Positions 9,899-19,230 of a stretch of DNA of 64,000 bases are shown in pieces. Each line of letters starts with the position of its first letter. Within the stretch, counting starts at the first letter, position 1. This DNA is from Pseudolactococcus plantarum (GTDB taxonomy: Bacteria > Bacillota > Bacilli > Lactobacillales > Streptococcaceae), in NCBI RefSeq assembly GCF_002441715.1, contig NZ_JXJX01000005.1, positions 68,595-132,594 on the forward strand, in the 5' to 3' direction. The notes beneath the pieces were generated by a model. That model was not told the DNA's origin. It made no database searches and was given only the letters and a program-made list of their open reading frames with translations. The position numbers and the translations under genes are program-made.

Positions 9899-10335
9899 TT
9901 AATTTCCTCCAAAAATGTGTGAAGATTTTCCAATCCTGTTTGTAGAATTTCTACTGAATCATCAGGTAGGTCTGCTACAAATCCTTTCACCATCTTCTGA
10001 TGAAATTTTCGGTGTAGGCGATAAAGTAGCTTACCGCGATGAGATAACGACACATGAACCACTCTACGATCACTTTCACTACGATAACGCTCGATATAGC
10101 CTTTTTTCTCTAAACGATTTAAAGAAACAGTGACCGTTCCTACCGTCAGCATCAAATCTTTTGCAATGTCACTAGGTGTAGTCACTTTTGCCTCACCAAT
10201 ACTATCTAGTGTATGCATCTCCTTAATAGAAACATCTGAAAAACGTGATGATCTTAAAGCCGCCTCTTCAATAATCAAGACATTATTAAAGATTTGTGTC
10301 AGATACTGATTAATTTTTGTATAATCTACTGTCAA
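9895..10335 (-). CDS. fabT: MarR-family repressor of fatty-acid synthesis FabT
   Basis: FabT represses the fab cluster, in known streptococcal systems with acyl-ACP as corepressor. I place the start at TTG 10335, not ATG 10341: GGGAG is only one base from the ATG but six from the TTG, and the resulting N-terminus ([19 protein letters not shown]) aligns with FabT proteins. The 146-residue product has a winged helix with recognition region [30 protein letters not shown] and the wing [14 protein letters not shown] in pieces. Two operator-like palindromes lie just upstream, pointing to autoregulation. Confidence 0.93.
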   Translation of the reverse strand: MTVDYTKINQYLTQIFNNVLIIEEAALRSSRFSDVSIKEMHTLDSIGEAKVTTPSDIAKDLMLTVGTVTVSLNRLEKKGYIERYRSESDRRVVHVSLSHRGKLLYRLHRKFHQKMVKGFVADLPDDSVEILQTGLENLHTFLEEIK

Positions 10336-10360
10336 ACACATTCTCCCTATTCATAATATA

Positions 10361-10390
10361 TTTGATTATCAAGTTATTTGACTTTCAAAT
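10361..10390 (-). promoter_or_regulatory. Two FabT-type operators at the fabT promoter
   Basis: Site one has the palindrome TTGATTATCAA (10362-10372). Site two is ATTTGACTTTCAAAT (10376-10390). Site two overlaps the end of the -10 box at 10389-10394, so binding would block initiation. The pattern equals that at the fabK operator. Confidence 0.82.
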
Positions 10391-10417
10391 TATATCAAGT
10401 TTTGTTTTTTCTGTCAA
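10389..10417 (-). promoter_or_regulatory. Promoter of the fabT operon
   Basis: On the minus strand TTGACA (10412-10417) and TATAAT (10389-10394) are separated by 17 bases, and the -10 is extended by TG. This is an essentially consensus sigma-A promoter. Confidence 0.85.
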
Positions 10418-10477
10418 CAATATTTCTGTTTTCACACTAAAATAGACAAGATGCCCATGTATTTATAAACATATTAT

Positions 10478-10505
10478 TTGACAAAACTTCATAGTTTGAT
10501 AAAAT
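10478..10505 (+). promoter_or_regulatory. Promoter of the NMO-like gene
   Basis: TTGACA (10478-10483), a 16-base spacer and TAAAAT (10500-10505) with an upstream TG. Two FabT half-sites, ATTTGAC at 10476-10482 and AGTTTGA at 10493-10499, lie in it, but they do not form a palindrome. Confidence 0.75.
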
Positions 10506-10580
10506 GAGTTATGTAGTTTAGTACATCTAGTATTTAAAACTACATATAGATCTAAAAAATTAAGAATTAAGGATAAAAAA

Positions 10581-11678
10581 ATGAAATTACCAGAACTAAA
10601 AATAGGCGATTTAACTGCCAAAGTACCAATCATCCAAGGCGGTATGGGCATCGGCATTTCCTTAAATAGGTTAGCAGGTACCGTTGCAGCCCAAGGTGGT
10701 ATCGGTATCCTCTCTACTGCTCAAATAGGCTATCAAGAAGAGAAATTCGAGCGTGCTTCTGTTAGAACTAACTTACAAACGATTAAAAAACAACTAGACA
10801 AAGCGCGTAGCTTTGCTAAAGGTGGGATTCTTGGTTTTAACGTTATGGTTGCGAGTTTCCGTTATGATGATGTTGTTAGAGCAACTGTTGAGGCAGGAGC
10901 TGACGTTATCATCTCTGGTGCTGGACTACCTATGAATTTACCAGAACTTGTTGGTAATGCAAAAACAAAAATCGCGCCTATTGTATCGTCTGTTAAAGCA
11001 GCTAAAATTATTTTACGTAACTGGGCTAAAAAATATAATCGTACTGCGGATTTCGTAGTGATTGAAGGCCCTAAAGCTGGTGGACATCTTGGCTTTAAAG
11101 CAAGTGAAATCGATCAAGCCATCATCGGTATGGATGATGAAATCGTAAAAATCATTGCGCACGTAAAAGAATATGAAGAAAAATTTAACACAACTATCCC
11201 GGTTATTTTTGCTGGTGGTGTTTGGGATCGTTCAGACATTGAACATTACCTTGACCTTGGGTGTTCTGGTGTTCAAATGGCAACACGTTTTATCGGTACA
11301 CAAGAATGTGATGCGCCAGATGACTTTAAAGATCGCTTCTTGAAAGCAACTGAGGATGACATTCATTTGACAACGTCACCAGTTGGATTGCCAGGACGTG
11401 CGATCGATAATAAATTTACAGAAACAATTACTGCTGGAGTGGATGCCTATAAAGCACAACCAGCACCTAAAACACCGATTATTCCAATCGCTAAATGTTT
11501 AAACTGTTTACAACATAAATTATGTGACCGCAAAACAATCCCTTACTGTATTAGTGAAGCATTGCTAAACTCTGTTGAGCATAATACAGATATGGGCTTA
11601 ATCTTCTCAGGAAGTAATGGCTACCGTATTAATGAAATCACAACAGTTAAAGCAATTTTCGATGAGTTAACTGCTTAA
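10581..11678 (+). CDS. FMN-dependent nitronate monooxygenase-like protein with Cys-rich C-terminus
   Basis: The 365-residue protein belongs to the FMN TIM-barrel family of nitronate monooxygenase and FabK, with IIQGGMGIGISLNRLAGTVA at the N-terminus, EGPKAGGHLGF at about 176 and VIFAGGVWD and GVQMATRF for phosphate binding. It is longer than FabK and ends in a segment with four Cys (CLNC, LC and YC within about 20 residues), a possible metal site. It is divergent from fabT and has its own promoter and terminator. I cannot tell whether it acts on nitronates or on an acyl substrate; closeness to the fab cluster is only suggestive. Confidence 0.85.
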   Translation: MKLPELKIGDLTAKVPIIQGGMGIGISLNRLAGTVAAQGGIGILSTAQIGYQEEKFERASVRTNLQTIKKQLDKARSFAKGGILGFNVMVASFRYDDVVRATVEAGADVIISGAGLPMNLPELVGNAKTKIAPIVSSVKAAKIILRNWAKKYNRTADFVVIEGPKAGGHLGFKASEIDQAIIGMDDEIVKIIAHVKEYEEKFNTTIPVIFAGGVWDRSDIEHYLDLGCSGVQMATRFIGTQECDAPDDFKDRFLKATEDDIHLTTSPVGLPGRAIDNKFTETITAGVDAYKAQPAPKTPIIPIAKCLNCLQHKLCDRKTIPYCISEALLNSVEHNTDMGLIFSGSNGYRINEITTVKAIFDELTA

Positions 11679-11685
11679 CCTTTTA

Positions 11686-11722
11686 AAAACAAGTCAGAGA
11701 GTTCATCTTTAGACTTGTTTTT
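11686..11722 (+). terminator. Terminator after the NMO-like gene
   Basis: An 11-bp stem, AAAAACAAGTC with GACTTGTTTTT, followed by a T-rich run. It separates the gene from pyrDA. Confidence 0.75.
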
Positions 11723-11729
11723 ATTTGTT

Positions 11730-11758
11730 TTGGAAAAATCAGATTATTTTGATAAAAT
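11730..11758 (+). promoter_or_regulatory. Promoter of pyrDA
   Basis: TTGGAA (11730-11735), a 17-base spacer and TAAAAT (11753-11758) with an extended TG. I found no PyrR-type leader between it and the start codon. Confidence 0.7.
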
Positions 11759-11788
11759 AAACATATTAAACGAATATTGGAGACTATC

Positions 11789-12733
11789 ATGGCAACCTTA
11801 CAAGCAACTTTTTATGGACATACCTTTGATAATCCATTTATGAACGCCTCTGGTGTACATTGTATGGATAAAACAGAACTCGACGAACTTGCTGCCTCAG
11901 CTTCTGGTTCTTTTGTCACAAAATCAGCTACTGCTGACTCTCGTGATGGCAACCCAGAACCACGCTATATCAATCTTGAGCTTGGAAGTATTAATTCTAT
12001 GGGCTTGCCTAATCTTGGTTTAGCTTACTATCTTGAAGATGCCATCAAACGTCAAGCTGCTAATCCAGACACCCCCTTCTTTTTAAGTGTTGCATCTTAT
12101 AAAGGGTTCGATGAATATGTCTCAAACATGAAACACATACAAGAAAGTGACTATACTGGTTTAGTAGAACTCAATCTTTCTTGTCCAAATGTACCAGGAA
12201 AACCTCAGATGGCTTATGATTTTGAAGACACTGAAAAACTGCTAAATGAAATCTTCAAGTTTTATACAAAACCTTTTGGTGTCAAATTACCGCCTTATTT
12301 CGATTTCATGCACTTTGATAAAATCGCTGATGTCCTAAATAAATTTGATATTAAATTTGTGAACTGCGTCAACTCTGTAGGTAATGGCCTGTATATTGAT
12401 GAAGCTACTGACACGGTTGTCATCAAGCCTAAAGGTGGTTTTGGTGGAATTGGTGGCGAGTATATCAAACCAACTGCACTGGCTAATGTACGTGCGCTCA
12501 GACAACGTCTCAACCCAAGTATCGATATCATCGGTACGGGTGGTATTTTAACAGGACGTGATGCTTATGAACATCTCCTTTGTGGTGCTTCTATGCTCCA
12601 AGTCGGCACACAACTCCATAAAGAAGGGCTAGGTGTGTTTGAACGTCTTAATACTGAACTGCTAGCGATTTTAGAGGCAAAAGGTTATACATCTATCGCT
12701 GATTTTAAAGGAAAATTAGCTACTTTAGATTAA
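11789..12733 (+). CDS. pyrDA: Dihydroorotate dehydrogenase A (class 1A, fumarate-dependent type)
   Basis: It oxidises dihydroorotate to orotate in pyrimidine synthesis. ATG 11789 is chosen because TTGGAGA lies just upstream; an in-frame ATG four codons earlier has no such site. The 314-residue FMN barrel shows [13 protein letters not shown], the catalytic Cys in [36 protein letters not shown] and [12 protein letters not shown]. These match the lactococcal PyrDA type, which is a soluble homodimer that uses fumarate and needs no PyrK. It is a single-gene unit. Confidence 0.95.
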   Translation: MATLQATFYGHTFDNPFMNASGVHCMDKTELDELAASASGSFVTKSATADSRDGNPEPRYINLELGSINSMGLPNLGLAYYLEDAIKRQAANPDTPFFLSVASYKGFDEYVSNMKHIQESDYTGLVELNLSCPNVPGKPQMAYDFEDTEKLLNEIFKFYTKPFGVKLPPYFDFMHFDKIADVLNKFDIKFVNCVNSVGNGLYIDEATDTVVIKPKGGFGGIGGEYIKPTALANVRALRQRLNPSIDIIGTGGILTGRDAYEHLLCGASMLQVGTQLHKEGLGVFERLNTELLAILEAKGYTSIADFKGKLATLD

Positions 12734-12767
12734 ACAGTTACAAGCTAAGTTAGCACTACTAATAAGC

Positions 12768-12805
12768 AAAAAAACACAATTCTAGATCTAGAATTGTGTT
12801 TTTTT
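12768..12805. terminator. Bidirectional terminator (38-bp perfect palindrome)
   Basis: A perfect palindrome centred on GATC, beginning with A runs and ending in T runs. It lies between the convergent pyrDA and ABC permease genes and should work for both strands. Confidence 0.85.
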
Positions 12806-12841
12806 GTAGCGTGTATCTGTAATAAGCTTTATTATATGGGA

Positions 12842-13423
12842 CTATCGTATGAAGTATCTCTTCCCAATCTTAAATTTAATCATTTCTGAAGTCAAAAATA
12901 GAGTTATCGCTAAAAGTAAATATGCCATAAATAACACCATTAGCATATCATAATTGTGCGATACAACTTTTTGAATGTTAATAGGGAAGACAACATAATA
13001 AAGGAGTGAATAAGCAGATAAAACAATTAAGATAATAATGAAGAAAGTCATTAAGATACCTTTTATTTTTCGAAGAAATATCTGTCTAACTATTTCTTTT
13101 GGCGCCAACCCTAAAAAAGCCATAATTTGGATATCATGCTGCGATAGCAGATACATGGTTTGAAAATTGTTGACGATGAAAAAAAGGCAAAACACCATAG
13201 TCCCAATTAGCAGTATCGCCCCAACTATACTCAATAGTCTCATTAAGTCGCCAAGTAAATAACCAGTATCCCCAGTTAATAGTTTAGCAGCTAGACGATT
13301 AAACTGATGATGCTGTTCTAAAAATCGTCTACTCGTATCAAGTAAAATAAAAGTAACCGATAATGCAAGTGCAAATAAGCACTCGACAACAATCATTTTT
13401 TTAGTGGTGTATAAGTGTTTCAT
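12842..13423 (-). CDS. Small FtsX-like ABC transporter permease
   Basis: The 193-residue product (start ATG 13423, overlapping the ATPase gene by 23 bases; an upstream codon at 13519 would imply a 119-base overlap and an implausible N-terminus) has four predicted membrane segments at about 10-30, 76-102, 136-160 and 164-184. A loop of about 45 residues follows the first. The cytoplasmic segment IMAFLGLAPKEIVRQIFLRK resembles the coupling helix of FtsX/MacB permeases. The large extracellular domain of MacB is absent. With the upstream ATPase it makes a two-gene transporter; its substrate is unknown. Confidence 0.7.
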   Translation of the reverse strand: MKHLYTTKKMIVVECLFALALSVTFILLDTSRRFLEQHHQFNRLAAKLLTGDTGYLLGDLMRLLSIVGAILLIGTMVFCLFFIVNNFQTMYLLSQHDIQIMAFLGLAPKEIVRQIFLRKIKGILMTFFIIILIVLSAYSLLYYVVFPINIQKVVSHNYDMLMVLFMAYLLLAITLFLTSEMIKFKIGKRYFIR

Positions 13424-14054
13424 TTTTAATTTCAACAACCTTTGCATCAATAGGTATATCAACATAATTGTGGCTGACAATAATAACCGTTGTGCCAAAC
13501 TGTTTTCGGAATTCGTCAAATATGTCTATAACAAGTTTACTATTTTTAGGATCTAAATTACCTGTTGGTTCATCAGCAAGTATATAGGGTGTTTTCATCA
13601 TGAGCGCTCTTAATATCGCAACTCTCTGTTGCTGGCCAATCGATAATTCTGACACTAGCATATCTTTTTTGGTATGCAACGTCAACTTTTCCATTAATGC
13701 GTCATATAATGTTTTATCAAAAGGGGTTCTTGTCTGGCTAAAATAAAACTTAATATTTTGATCTACAGAAAAATGGTTAAAAAGATTGAGCTGCTGTGGT
13801 ATATAGGCGACACTTCGTCTATGCTGAATCAACTCGTTTTGAGTTTGAAACAGTCTTTTTAGATCTCCAAAATATACTTCTCCACTTGTTTTAAATGGTA
13901 TACCAGAAAGAAATGCCAATAAACTTGACTTACCTATCCCACTTTTACCAATAATAAAGTTTAATTGGTCATTATCAAAAGAACATGTTGCATTTGAGAA
14001 AATAATGCTACCATTAAATCCATATAAAGTCAGTGCTTTTAAATTTATCATCAT
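13401..14054 (-). CDS. ABC transporter ATP-binding protein (FtsE/LolD-like)
   Basis: The 217-residue ATPase has Walker A IIGKSGIGKSSLL, a Q-loop in AYIPQQLNLF, signature LSIGQQQRVAILRAL, Walker B YILADEPTGNLD and the H-loop His in IIVSHNY. The TGNLD box is typical of the FtsE/LolD/MacB branch. The start is uncertain: ATG 14054 or 14051, or TTG 14060, none with a clear Shine-Dalgarno. It is followed by a short permease. There is no peptide, membrane-fusion protein or two-component system nearby to suggest a substrate. Confidence 0.88.
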   Translation of the reverse strand: MMINLKALTLYGFNGSIIFSNATCSFDNDQLNFIIGKSGIGKSSLLAFLSGIPFKTSGEVYFGDLKRLFQTQNELIQHRRSVAYIPQQLNLFNHFSVDQNIKFYFSQTRTPFDKTLYDALMEKLTLHTKKDMLVSELSIGQQQRVAILRALMMKTPYILADEPTGNLDPKNSKLVIDIFDEFRKQFGTTVIIVSHNYVDIPIDAKVVEIKNETLIHH

Positions 14055-14060
14055 ATTCAA

Positions 14061-14287
14061 ATGACTAGTGATTGATCCACTATAACCTTTCTAATTATCA
14101 AAAAATAACTCCTACATGCCTCTAGTATCAAATATAATCTAACATCGTTACTTATTTAAACTTTTCTATAGTCGTTGTTTTATCGCCAACTTAATTAAAT
14201 TGTTCACTTTATTTTATTAATCACCAGTATAGCAAAGTAATAAAGTATTGTCAATTCTAAAATATCATTTCGATTTTACTTTCAAAA
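14061..14287. other. Intergenic stretch without recognised gene
   Basis: AT-rich sequence between the ABC ATPase gene and the pdh-operon terminator. I see no ORF with a ribosome-binding site, no RNA gene and no repeat. It should hold the ABC gene promoter, but no convincing -35/-10 pair was found. Confidence 0.5.
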
Positions 14288-14347
14288 AAAAACAAGTGAT
14301 CACTCACACTAGTTTATCATATGACCAGTTGTGTTTCACTTGTTTTT
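14288..14347 (-). terminator. Terminator of the pdh operon
   Basis: An extended hairpin with outer arms AAAAACAAGTG and CACTTGTTTTT and a second inner stem (CACAACTGGT with ACTAGTGTG). It lies just downstream of the lpd stop. Confidence 0.7.
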
Positions 14348-14355
14348 ATATTAGA

Positions 14356-15768
14356 TTAAATATGAATTGGCATACCGTCTGCTAATTCACTTGTATCCAT
14401 GATTGCTTCACCTAACGTTGGATGTGGGTGAACAGTCATCGAGATATCTTCAGTCGTCAAACCATTTTCGATTGCTAAAGAGAATTCACTGATCAAATCG
14501 CTCGCACCAGGTCCAGCAATTTGTGCACCGATTACGACACCAGTCTTTTTATCACTTAACATACGAACAAATCCTTTTGTTGCATTCATCGTGATGGCAC
14601 GACCATTCGCAGCAAACGGGAATTTACTGATCATAAAGTCCAAATTCTTCTCTTTGGCTGTTTCGATCGTTTCACCCATTGTTGCCAATTCAGGATCACA
14701 GTAAGCAACAGCAGGAATAGAGATCGCACAGTTTTTAATGTCTTGTCCAGCAACATTACCAGCGGCAACTTTTGCTTCATAACTCGCTTTGTGAGCAAGC
14801 ATTGGTCCTTCAACAACATCTCCGATTGCATAGATATGGCTAACACTTGTTTGTTGATGATCATTAACAACAATTTGTCCGCGATCAGTCAACTTGACAT
14901 CTGTTGTATTTAGGCCTAGTTCATCAGTATTGGGTCTACGACCTACTGATACTAAACAGTAATCAGCATCGATTTCATGTGTTTCACCGTCAAGTTCATA
15001 GACGACTTTCACTGATCCATCATCTTGAATGGCCTCTTTAGCCTTAGCGTTGGTAATAATCTCAACACCTTTTTCTTTGAAATCATCGACAACAAAGCTG
15101 TACATCTCTTTGTCAAATCCATTTAAGATGTGTGGCAAGCCTTCAAGAATTGTTACTTTACTCCCTAAGTTTGCATAAGCACCAGCAAGTTCACTACCGA
15201 TAACACCGCCACCGATAACAACCAAATGTTTTGGTACCTCTGGTAGGCTAAGTGCACCTGTTGAGTTAACAACACGGTTCTTAAATGCAAATCCTGGAAT
15301 TTCGATAGGACGGCTTCCTGTTGCGATAATACATTTTTCAAATTCTAAAAGATGGCTCTCATCTTCTGAGATAACATTAATCACTTGGTTGTCATTAAAT
15401 CTAGCTTCACCACGTAAAATTTCAATTTTATGTTTTTTCAACAACATCGCAATACCACCGGTAAGGGTATTCACAACTTTTTCATTTTTCCATTTTTGTG
15501 TTTCATCCCAGTTCAATGTTGCACCTTTAGAATGCACACCCATGATACTGTTTGTTGAATGAATTTGCGAATAATAGTTATGACCTGCGTTAATCAATGC
15601 TTTAGATGGAATACACCCAACGTTTAAACAGACACCACCGATAAAATCACGTTCAATGATTGTCACGCTTTGCCCTAACTCTGCTGCACGAATCGCTGCA
15701 ACATAGCCACCAGGACCACTACCAATCACGACAGTTTCAACACTTTTCGCTTGACTACCTACTACCAT
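14356..15768 (-). CDS. pdhD: Dihydrolipoamide dehydrogenase, E3 of pyruvate dehydrogenase
   Basis: E3 reoxidises the dihydrolipoyl group of PdhC and passes electrons through FAD to NAD+. The 470-residue protein has the FAD motif VVIGSGPGGYVAAIRA, redox-active Cys47 and Cys52 in GGVCLNVGCIPSK, a second NAD motif LVVIGGGVIGSELAGAYA, and the C-terminal His/Glu pair in HPHPTLGEA. It has no N-terminal lipoyl domain. The SD (GGAGG) lies within the last codons of pdhC. It is the last gene of the operon. Confidence 0.97.
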   Translation of the reverse strand: MVVGSQAKSVETVVIGSGPGGYVAAIRAAELGQSVTIIERDFIGGVCLNVGCIPSKALINAGHNYYSQIHSTNSIMGVHSKGATLNWDETQKWKNEKVVNTLTGGIAMLLKKHKIEILRGEARFNDNQVINVISEDESHLLEFEKCIIATGSRPIEIPGFAFKNRVVNSTGALSLPEVPKHLVVIGGGVIGSELAGAYANLGSKVTILEGLPHILNGFDKEMYSFVVDDFKEKGVEIITNAKAKEAIQDDGSVKVVYELDGETHEIDADYCLVSVGRRPNTDELGLNTTDVKLTDRGQIVVNDHQQTSVSHIYAIGDVVEGPMLAHKASYEAKVAAGNVAGQDIKNCAISIPAVAYCDPELATMGETIETAKEKNLDFMISKFPFAANGRAITMNATKGFVRMLSDKKTGVVIGAQIAGPGASDLISEFSLAIENGLTTEDISMTVHPHPTLGEAIMDTSELADGMPIHI

Positions 15769-15772
15769 TAAC

Positions 15773-17098
15773 TTATACCTCCATCAGCATGTATGCTGGA
15801 TCATTCAACATTTTTTTCAAGTCATTCATCGCACTTTGTGCTAACATACCATCCACTAAGCGGTGGTCAAATGACAAGGAAAGTTTCATCATGTTACCCA
15901 CAACAATCTCTCCTTCTTCGTTGACGATCGGCTCTTTAGCGATAGTACCCAAGCCAAGAATAGCCGCTTCATTGACATTAATTACTGGTGTAAACCAGTT
16001 ACCTCTTGCACTACCAATATTTGAAATGGTAATTGTAGAACCACTTGCAACATCAGGTGTTAATTTACCATCACGTGCACGTTCTGCCAGTTCAGCAATT
16101 TCTTTAGCAATTGCTAAAATTGATTTTTGATCTGCATTTTTCACAACAGGTACAAATAGACCACTTGGTGTATCAACCGCAATACCAACATGAATACCAT
16201 CAGGGTAGACGATCTCTGATTTAGCCATATCAACATGCGCATTTAAGTCTGGGAAATTTTTCACCATAGCAGCCAAAGCTTTTGCGACATAAGCCATATA
16301 GGTTAATTTCACATCTTGTTTTAGCGCAATTTCTTTAAATGTTGCACGATGTGCCATCAATTTAGAAACTTCAACCTGTTCAAACAAAGTAACATGTGGC
16401 ACATTTTGTTTTTGGCTAGTCATATTTTTAGCGATTGCTTTACGGATTGGTGACATCGCTACACGACCAGCTTTTTCAGATTTAACTGGTGCTTGTGGTG
16501 CTTTAGTTTCTGATTCAATTGCAGGTGCGTCTGGTGCTGCTTGTGATGGCGCTTCAGGTGTTGTTGGTGCCATATCAGTTGTAGCACTTGCACCAGACAA
16601 AGCATTTTTAACATCTTCAAGTGTGATATTCCCACGTCGACCAGTTGCTGCTACTGTTGTTAAATCCACAGCATTTTGTCTAGCAAAACGACGAACACTA
16701 GGCATAGCACGAAGTTTACCAGCAATAACTGGTGCGCCTACTTTACCTGATGTTTCCGATGGAACTTCTGTTGGCGCTTGTGCTTCTGCTTGTGGCGCTT
16801 CTGCTTTATCTGCTGCTGGTGCTGCCGCTTGTGTCAGTGCTGCATCTGCAGCTCCTGATCCATCCCCATCAAATTCTACTAAGGGTGCGCCAACCTCAAC
16901 GATTGTGCCAGCTTCAACATATAGCTTTGTGATGGTCCCAGTATATGGTGACAAGATCTCTTGTAATAATTTATCGTTTTGTACTTCTGCGATTGGATCA
17001 TCTTCTTTAATCGTATCGCCCACTTTAACTAGCCAAGAAGCGATCTCGCCTTCTGCCATACCTTCGCCGACATCTGGCATTTTAAAGATTTCTGTCAT
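15773..17098 (-). CDS. pdhC: Dihydrolipoamide acetyltransferase, E2 of pyruvate dehydrogenase
   Basis: E2 forms the core of the complex and makes acetyl-CoA. The 441-residue product has one N-terminal lipoyl domain with Lys43 in QNDKLLQE, an Ala/Pro/Glu/Gln-rich linker at about 80-120, an E3-binding domain around MPSVRRFARQNAVDL (about 130-165), a second Ala/Pro linker, and the acyltransferase domain ending in the catalytic SFDHRLVDG. The single lipoyl domain is at the short end for Gram-positive E2s. The lipoylated Lys is presumably the target of LplL encoded at the head of the operon. Confidence 0.97.
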   Translation of the reverse strand: MTEIFKMPDVGEGMAEGEIASWLVKVGDTIKEDDPIAEVQNDKLLQEILSPYTGTITKLYVEAGTIVEVGAPLVEFDGDGSGAADAALTQAAAPAADKAEAPQAEAQAPTEVPSETSGKVGAPVIAGKLRAMPSVRRFARQNAVDLTTVAATGRRGNITLEDVKNALSGASATTDMAPTTPEAPSQAAPDAPAIESETKAPQAPVKSEKAGRVAMSPIRKAIAKNMTSQKQNVPHVTLFEQVEVSKLMAHRATFKEIALKQDVKLTYMAYVAKALAAMVKNFPDLNAHVDMAKSEIVYPDGIHVGIAVDTPSGLFVPVVKNADQKSILAIAKEIAELAERARDGKLTPDVASGSTITISNIGSARGNWFTPVINVNEAAILGLGTIAKEPIVNEEGEIVVGNMMKLSLSFDHRLVDGMLAQSAMNDLKKMLNDPAYMLMEV

Positions 17099-17110
17099 AA
17101 TTTCACTCCC

Positions 17111-18091
17111 TTATTCAAACTCTACTACATTTTTAACCGCAGTGACAACATCGTCCACTTGTGGTAACCAGTCGTTTTCTGCTGCACCAAATGGATAGAT
17201 ACTATCTGGAGCAGATACGCGACCAATTGGTGCTTTCAAACTGAGGATAAAACGTTCTGAAATCTCAGCCATGATTGCACTTGCGATACCTGCTTGGCGT
17301 TGTGCTTCTTGTGCAACGACAACACGACCAGTTTTTTCTACAGATTGGCCAATTGTTTCGATATCGATAGGACTAACTGTTCTTAAATCGATAACCTCAG
17401 CATGGATACCTTCTTTTTCAAGCGCATCTGCTGCTTTCAAACATACTGGTACCAGACCACCATAAGTCACGATAGTCACATCATCTCCAGCTTTAGCAAC
17501 AGCCGCTTTATCAAGTGGTGTCGTATAGTAGCCTTCAGGGACTTCGCCTTTAATCGAGCGGTAGAGTTTCAAGTTTTCTAGAAAGACAACTGGGTCATTT
17601 GATTCGATTGCTGATAATAACAAGCCTTTTGCATCTGCAGGATTACTTGGCATCACAACACGTAAACCAGGAGTTTGTGCCATTAGGCCTTCCAAATTAT
17701 CGGCATGCATTTCTGGCGTATGTGTCCCACCACCATAAGGTGCACGAACGACAATTGGAAATTCACGTGTGCCATGGAAACGGAAACGATTTCGAGCCAT
17801 TTGTGCCACGATAGAATCCATTACCTCAAAAACAAATCCAAAGAATTGGATTTCCATGATTGGACGGTAACCTTGTGTTGTCAGACCAATCGCAGCACCA
17901 CCAATGGCACTCTCAGCTAGAGGCGCATCAAATACACGCTCATCTCCGTATTTTTGATTTAAGCCATCTGTTGCGCGGAATACACCACCATTTTTACCGA
18001 CATCTTCCCCGAAAATAAGGACGTTGTCATCTTTTTCAAGTGCTAAATCCATAGCCTCTGTAATCGCTGCGATATATGTTTTTACTGCCAT
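17111..18091 (-). CDS. pdhB: Pyruvate dehydrogenase E1 component, beta subunit
   Basis: With PdhA it decarboxylates pyruvate using thiamine diphosphate. The 326-residue subunit has the transketolase pyrimidine-binding fold with [42 protein letters not shown] and [14 protein letters not shown], and a C-terminal transketolase domain with [11 protein letters not shown]. Its start directly abuts the pdhA stop, implying coupled 1:1 synthesis. Length is normal. Confidence 0.97.
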   Translation of the reverse strand: MAVKTYIAAITEAMDLALEKDDNVLIFGEDVGKNGGVFRATDGLNQKYGDERVFDAPLAESAIGGAAIGLTTQGYRPIMEIQFFGFVFEVMDSIVAQMARNRFRFHGTREFPIVVRAPYGGGTHTPEMHADNLEGLMAQTPGLRVVMPSNPADAKGLLLSAIESNDPVVFLENLKLYRSIKGEVPEGYYTTPLDKAAVAKAGDDVTIVTYGGLVPVCLKAADALEKEGIHAEVIDLRTVSPIDIETIGQSVEKTGRVVVAQEAQRQAGIASAIMAEISERFILSLKAPIGRVSAPDSIYPFGAAENDWLPQVDDVVTAVKNVVEFE

Positions 18092-19201
18092 TTACTTGCC
18101 TGCCTCTCTGAATTTTTCGATTTGTTCTTTTTGTACAAAACCAGGTTGTTCAAAAGTCGTTTCGATAAATTCTGAAATTTTTTGTTTTTGAACGTTATCA
18201 GCTTGTTTTACTGCCGCATCTATTTCTGCGTTAACTTCTTCTTTATAGTCAGCTTCGATTTGCTCACTCCAAAGCTCTTTTGCTTCTAAGAAAATACGCA
18301 TACGGATCAATGGTTCGACTTTTTCCCACTCTTCGATAGATTCTTTAGTCCGGTAACGAAGTGGGTCATCCCCACTCATAGAATGTGGTTCCAAGCGGTC
18401 AGTAAGTGTTTCAATCAGTACAGGACCATTTCCAGATACAGTCCACTCACGCGCTTTTTTAGCTGCAAGATAGCAAGCAATTGGATCCATACCATCTACA
18501 ACGATACTAGGAATACCAGCTCCCCAACCTTTAGAAGCTAAATGAGGTGCAACTGTTTGTACTTTACGTGGTGTAGAAATCGCATACCCATTATTTTGGA
18601 TAATGAAAACAGCATTTGCTTTAAAAGCACCAGCAAAGTTCATCCCTTCGTAAGTATCTCCTTGTGAAGATCCGCCATCACCAGTATAAGTATATGCACA
18701 GGCAGCTTTACCACGTTTTTTCATCCCAAGACCAATACCAGCTGCTTCAACAAACTGAGCACCGATAATAATTTGAGGGAACCACGTGTTAATCCCTTCC
18801 ATCAAGTTACCTTCATAGTGACCACGGCTCCATAAAAATGCTTTATAAATAGGGAATCCTTTGTGAATCATTTGTGGAATGTCACGGTAACCTGGCATCA
18901 AATAATCCTCATCGTTAAAGGCAAAACTTGTTGCAGTTTGACTCGCTTCTTGTCCACGTGTTGGTGCCACAAAGCCAAGACGACCTTGTTTTGCTAATTT
19001 AACACTACGTTCGTTTAATACAAGCTGTTTGATCATGCGTTTCATCAATTCAACCAATTGGTCGTCTGATAAATCAGCTGCTTCAAACCCAGCTTGATCA
19101 ATAATTTTGCCATCTTTATCTAATACTGATAATTCTGGAAAACTGTCAGCTTGTTGTACTAACTGTTGTTCAAAATTTAAAATTTCTAATGCTTGACTCA
19201 T
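18092..19201 (-). CDS. pdhA: Pyruvate dehydrogenase E1 component, alpha subunit
   Basis: The alpha subunit binds thiamine diphosphate and Mg2+. The 369-residue product has the TPP motif beginning at YTGDGGSSQGDTYEGMNFA and ending in IQNNGYAIS, and the phosphorylation-loop equivalent region RLEPHSMSGDDPLRYR. Acceptor-handling MPGYRDIPQMI is also conserved. It follows lplL by 29 bases. The E1 alpha2/beta2 type agrees with the E2 with one lipoyl domain. Confidence 0.97.
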   Translation of the reverse strand: MSQALEILNFEQQLVQQADSFPELSVLDKDGKIIDQAGFEAADLSDDQLVELMKRMIKQLVLNERSVKLAKQGRLGFVAPTRGQEASQTATSFAFNDEDYLMPGYRDIPQMIHKGFPIYKAFLWSRGHYEGNLMEGINTWFPQIIIGAQFVEAAGIGLGMKKRGKAACAYTYTGDGGSSQGDTYEGMNFAGAFKANAVFIIQNNGYAISTPRKVQTVAPHLASKGWGAGIPSIVVDGMDPIACYLAAKKAREWTVSGNGPVLIETLTDRLEPHSMSGDDPLRYRTKESIEEWEKVEPLIRMRIFLEAKELWSEQIEADYKEEVNAEIDAAVKQADNVQKQKISEFIETTFEQPGFVQKEQIEKFREAGK

Positions 19202-19230
19202 ATATTGCGTCTCCTTTTACTTGCCTTTAG

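Noticed and set aside
13424-13519. N-terminal extension of the small ABC permease
   Set aside because: It would overlap the ATPase gene by 119 bases; the ATG at 13423 gives a normal membrane N-terminus.
16623-17198. 191-codon ORF on the plus strand
   Set aside because: It is antisense to the pdhC linker region, whose Ala/Pro-rich codons leave open frames on the other strand; no SD or homology seen.
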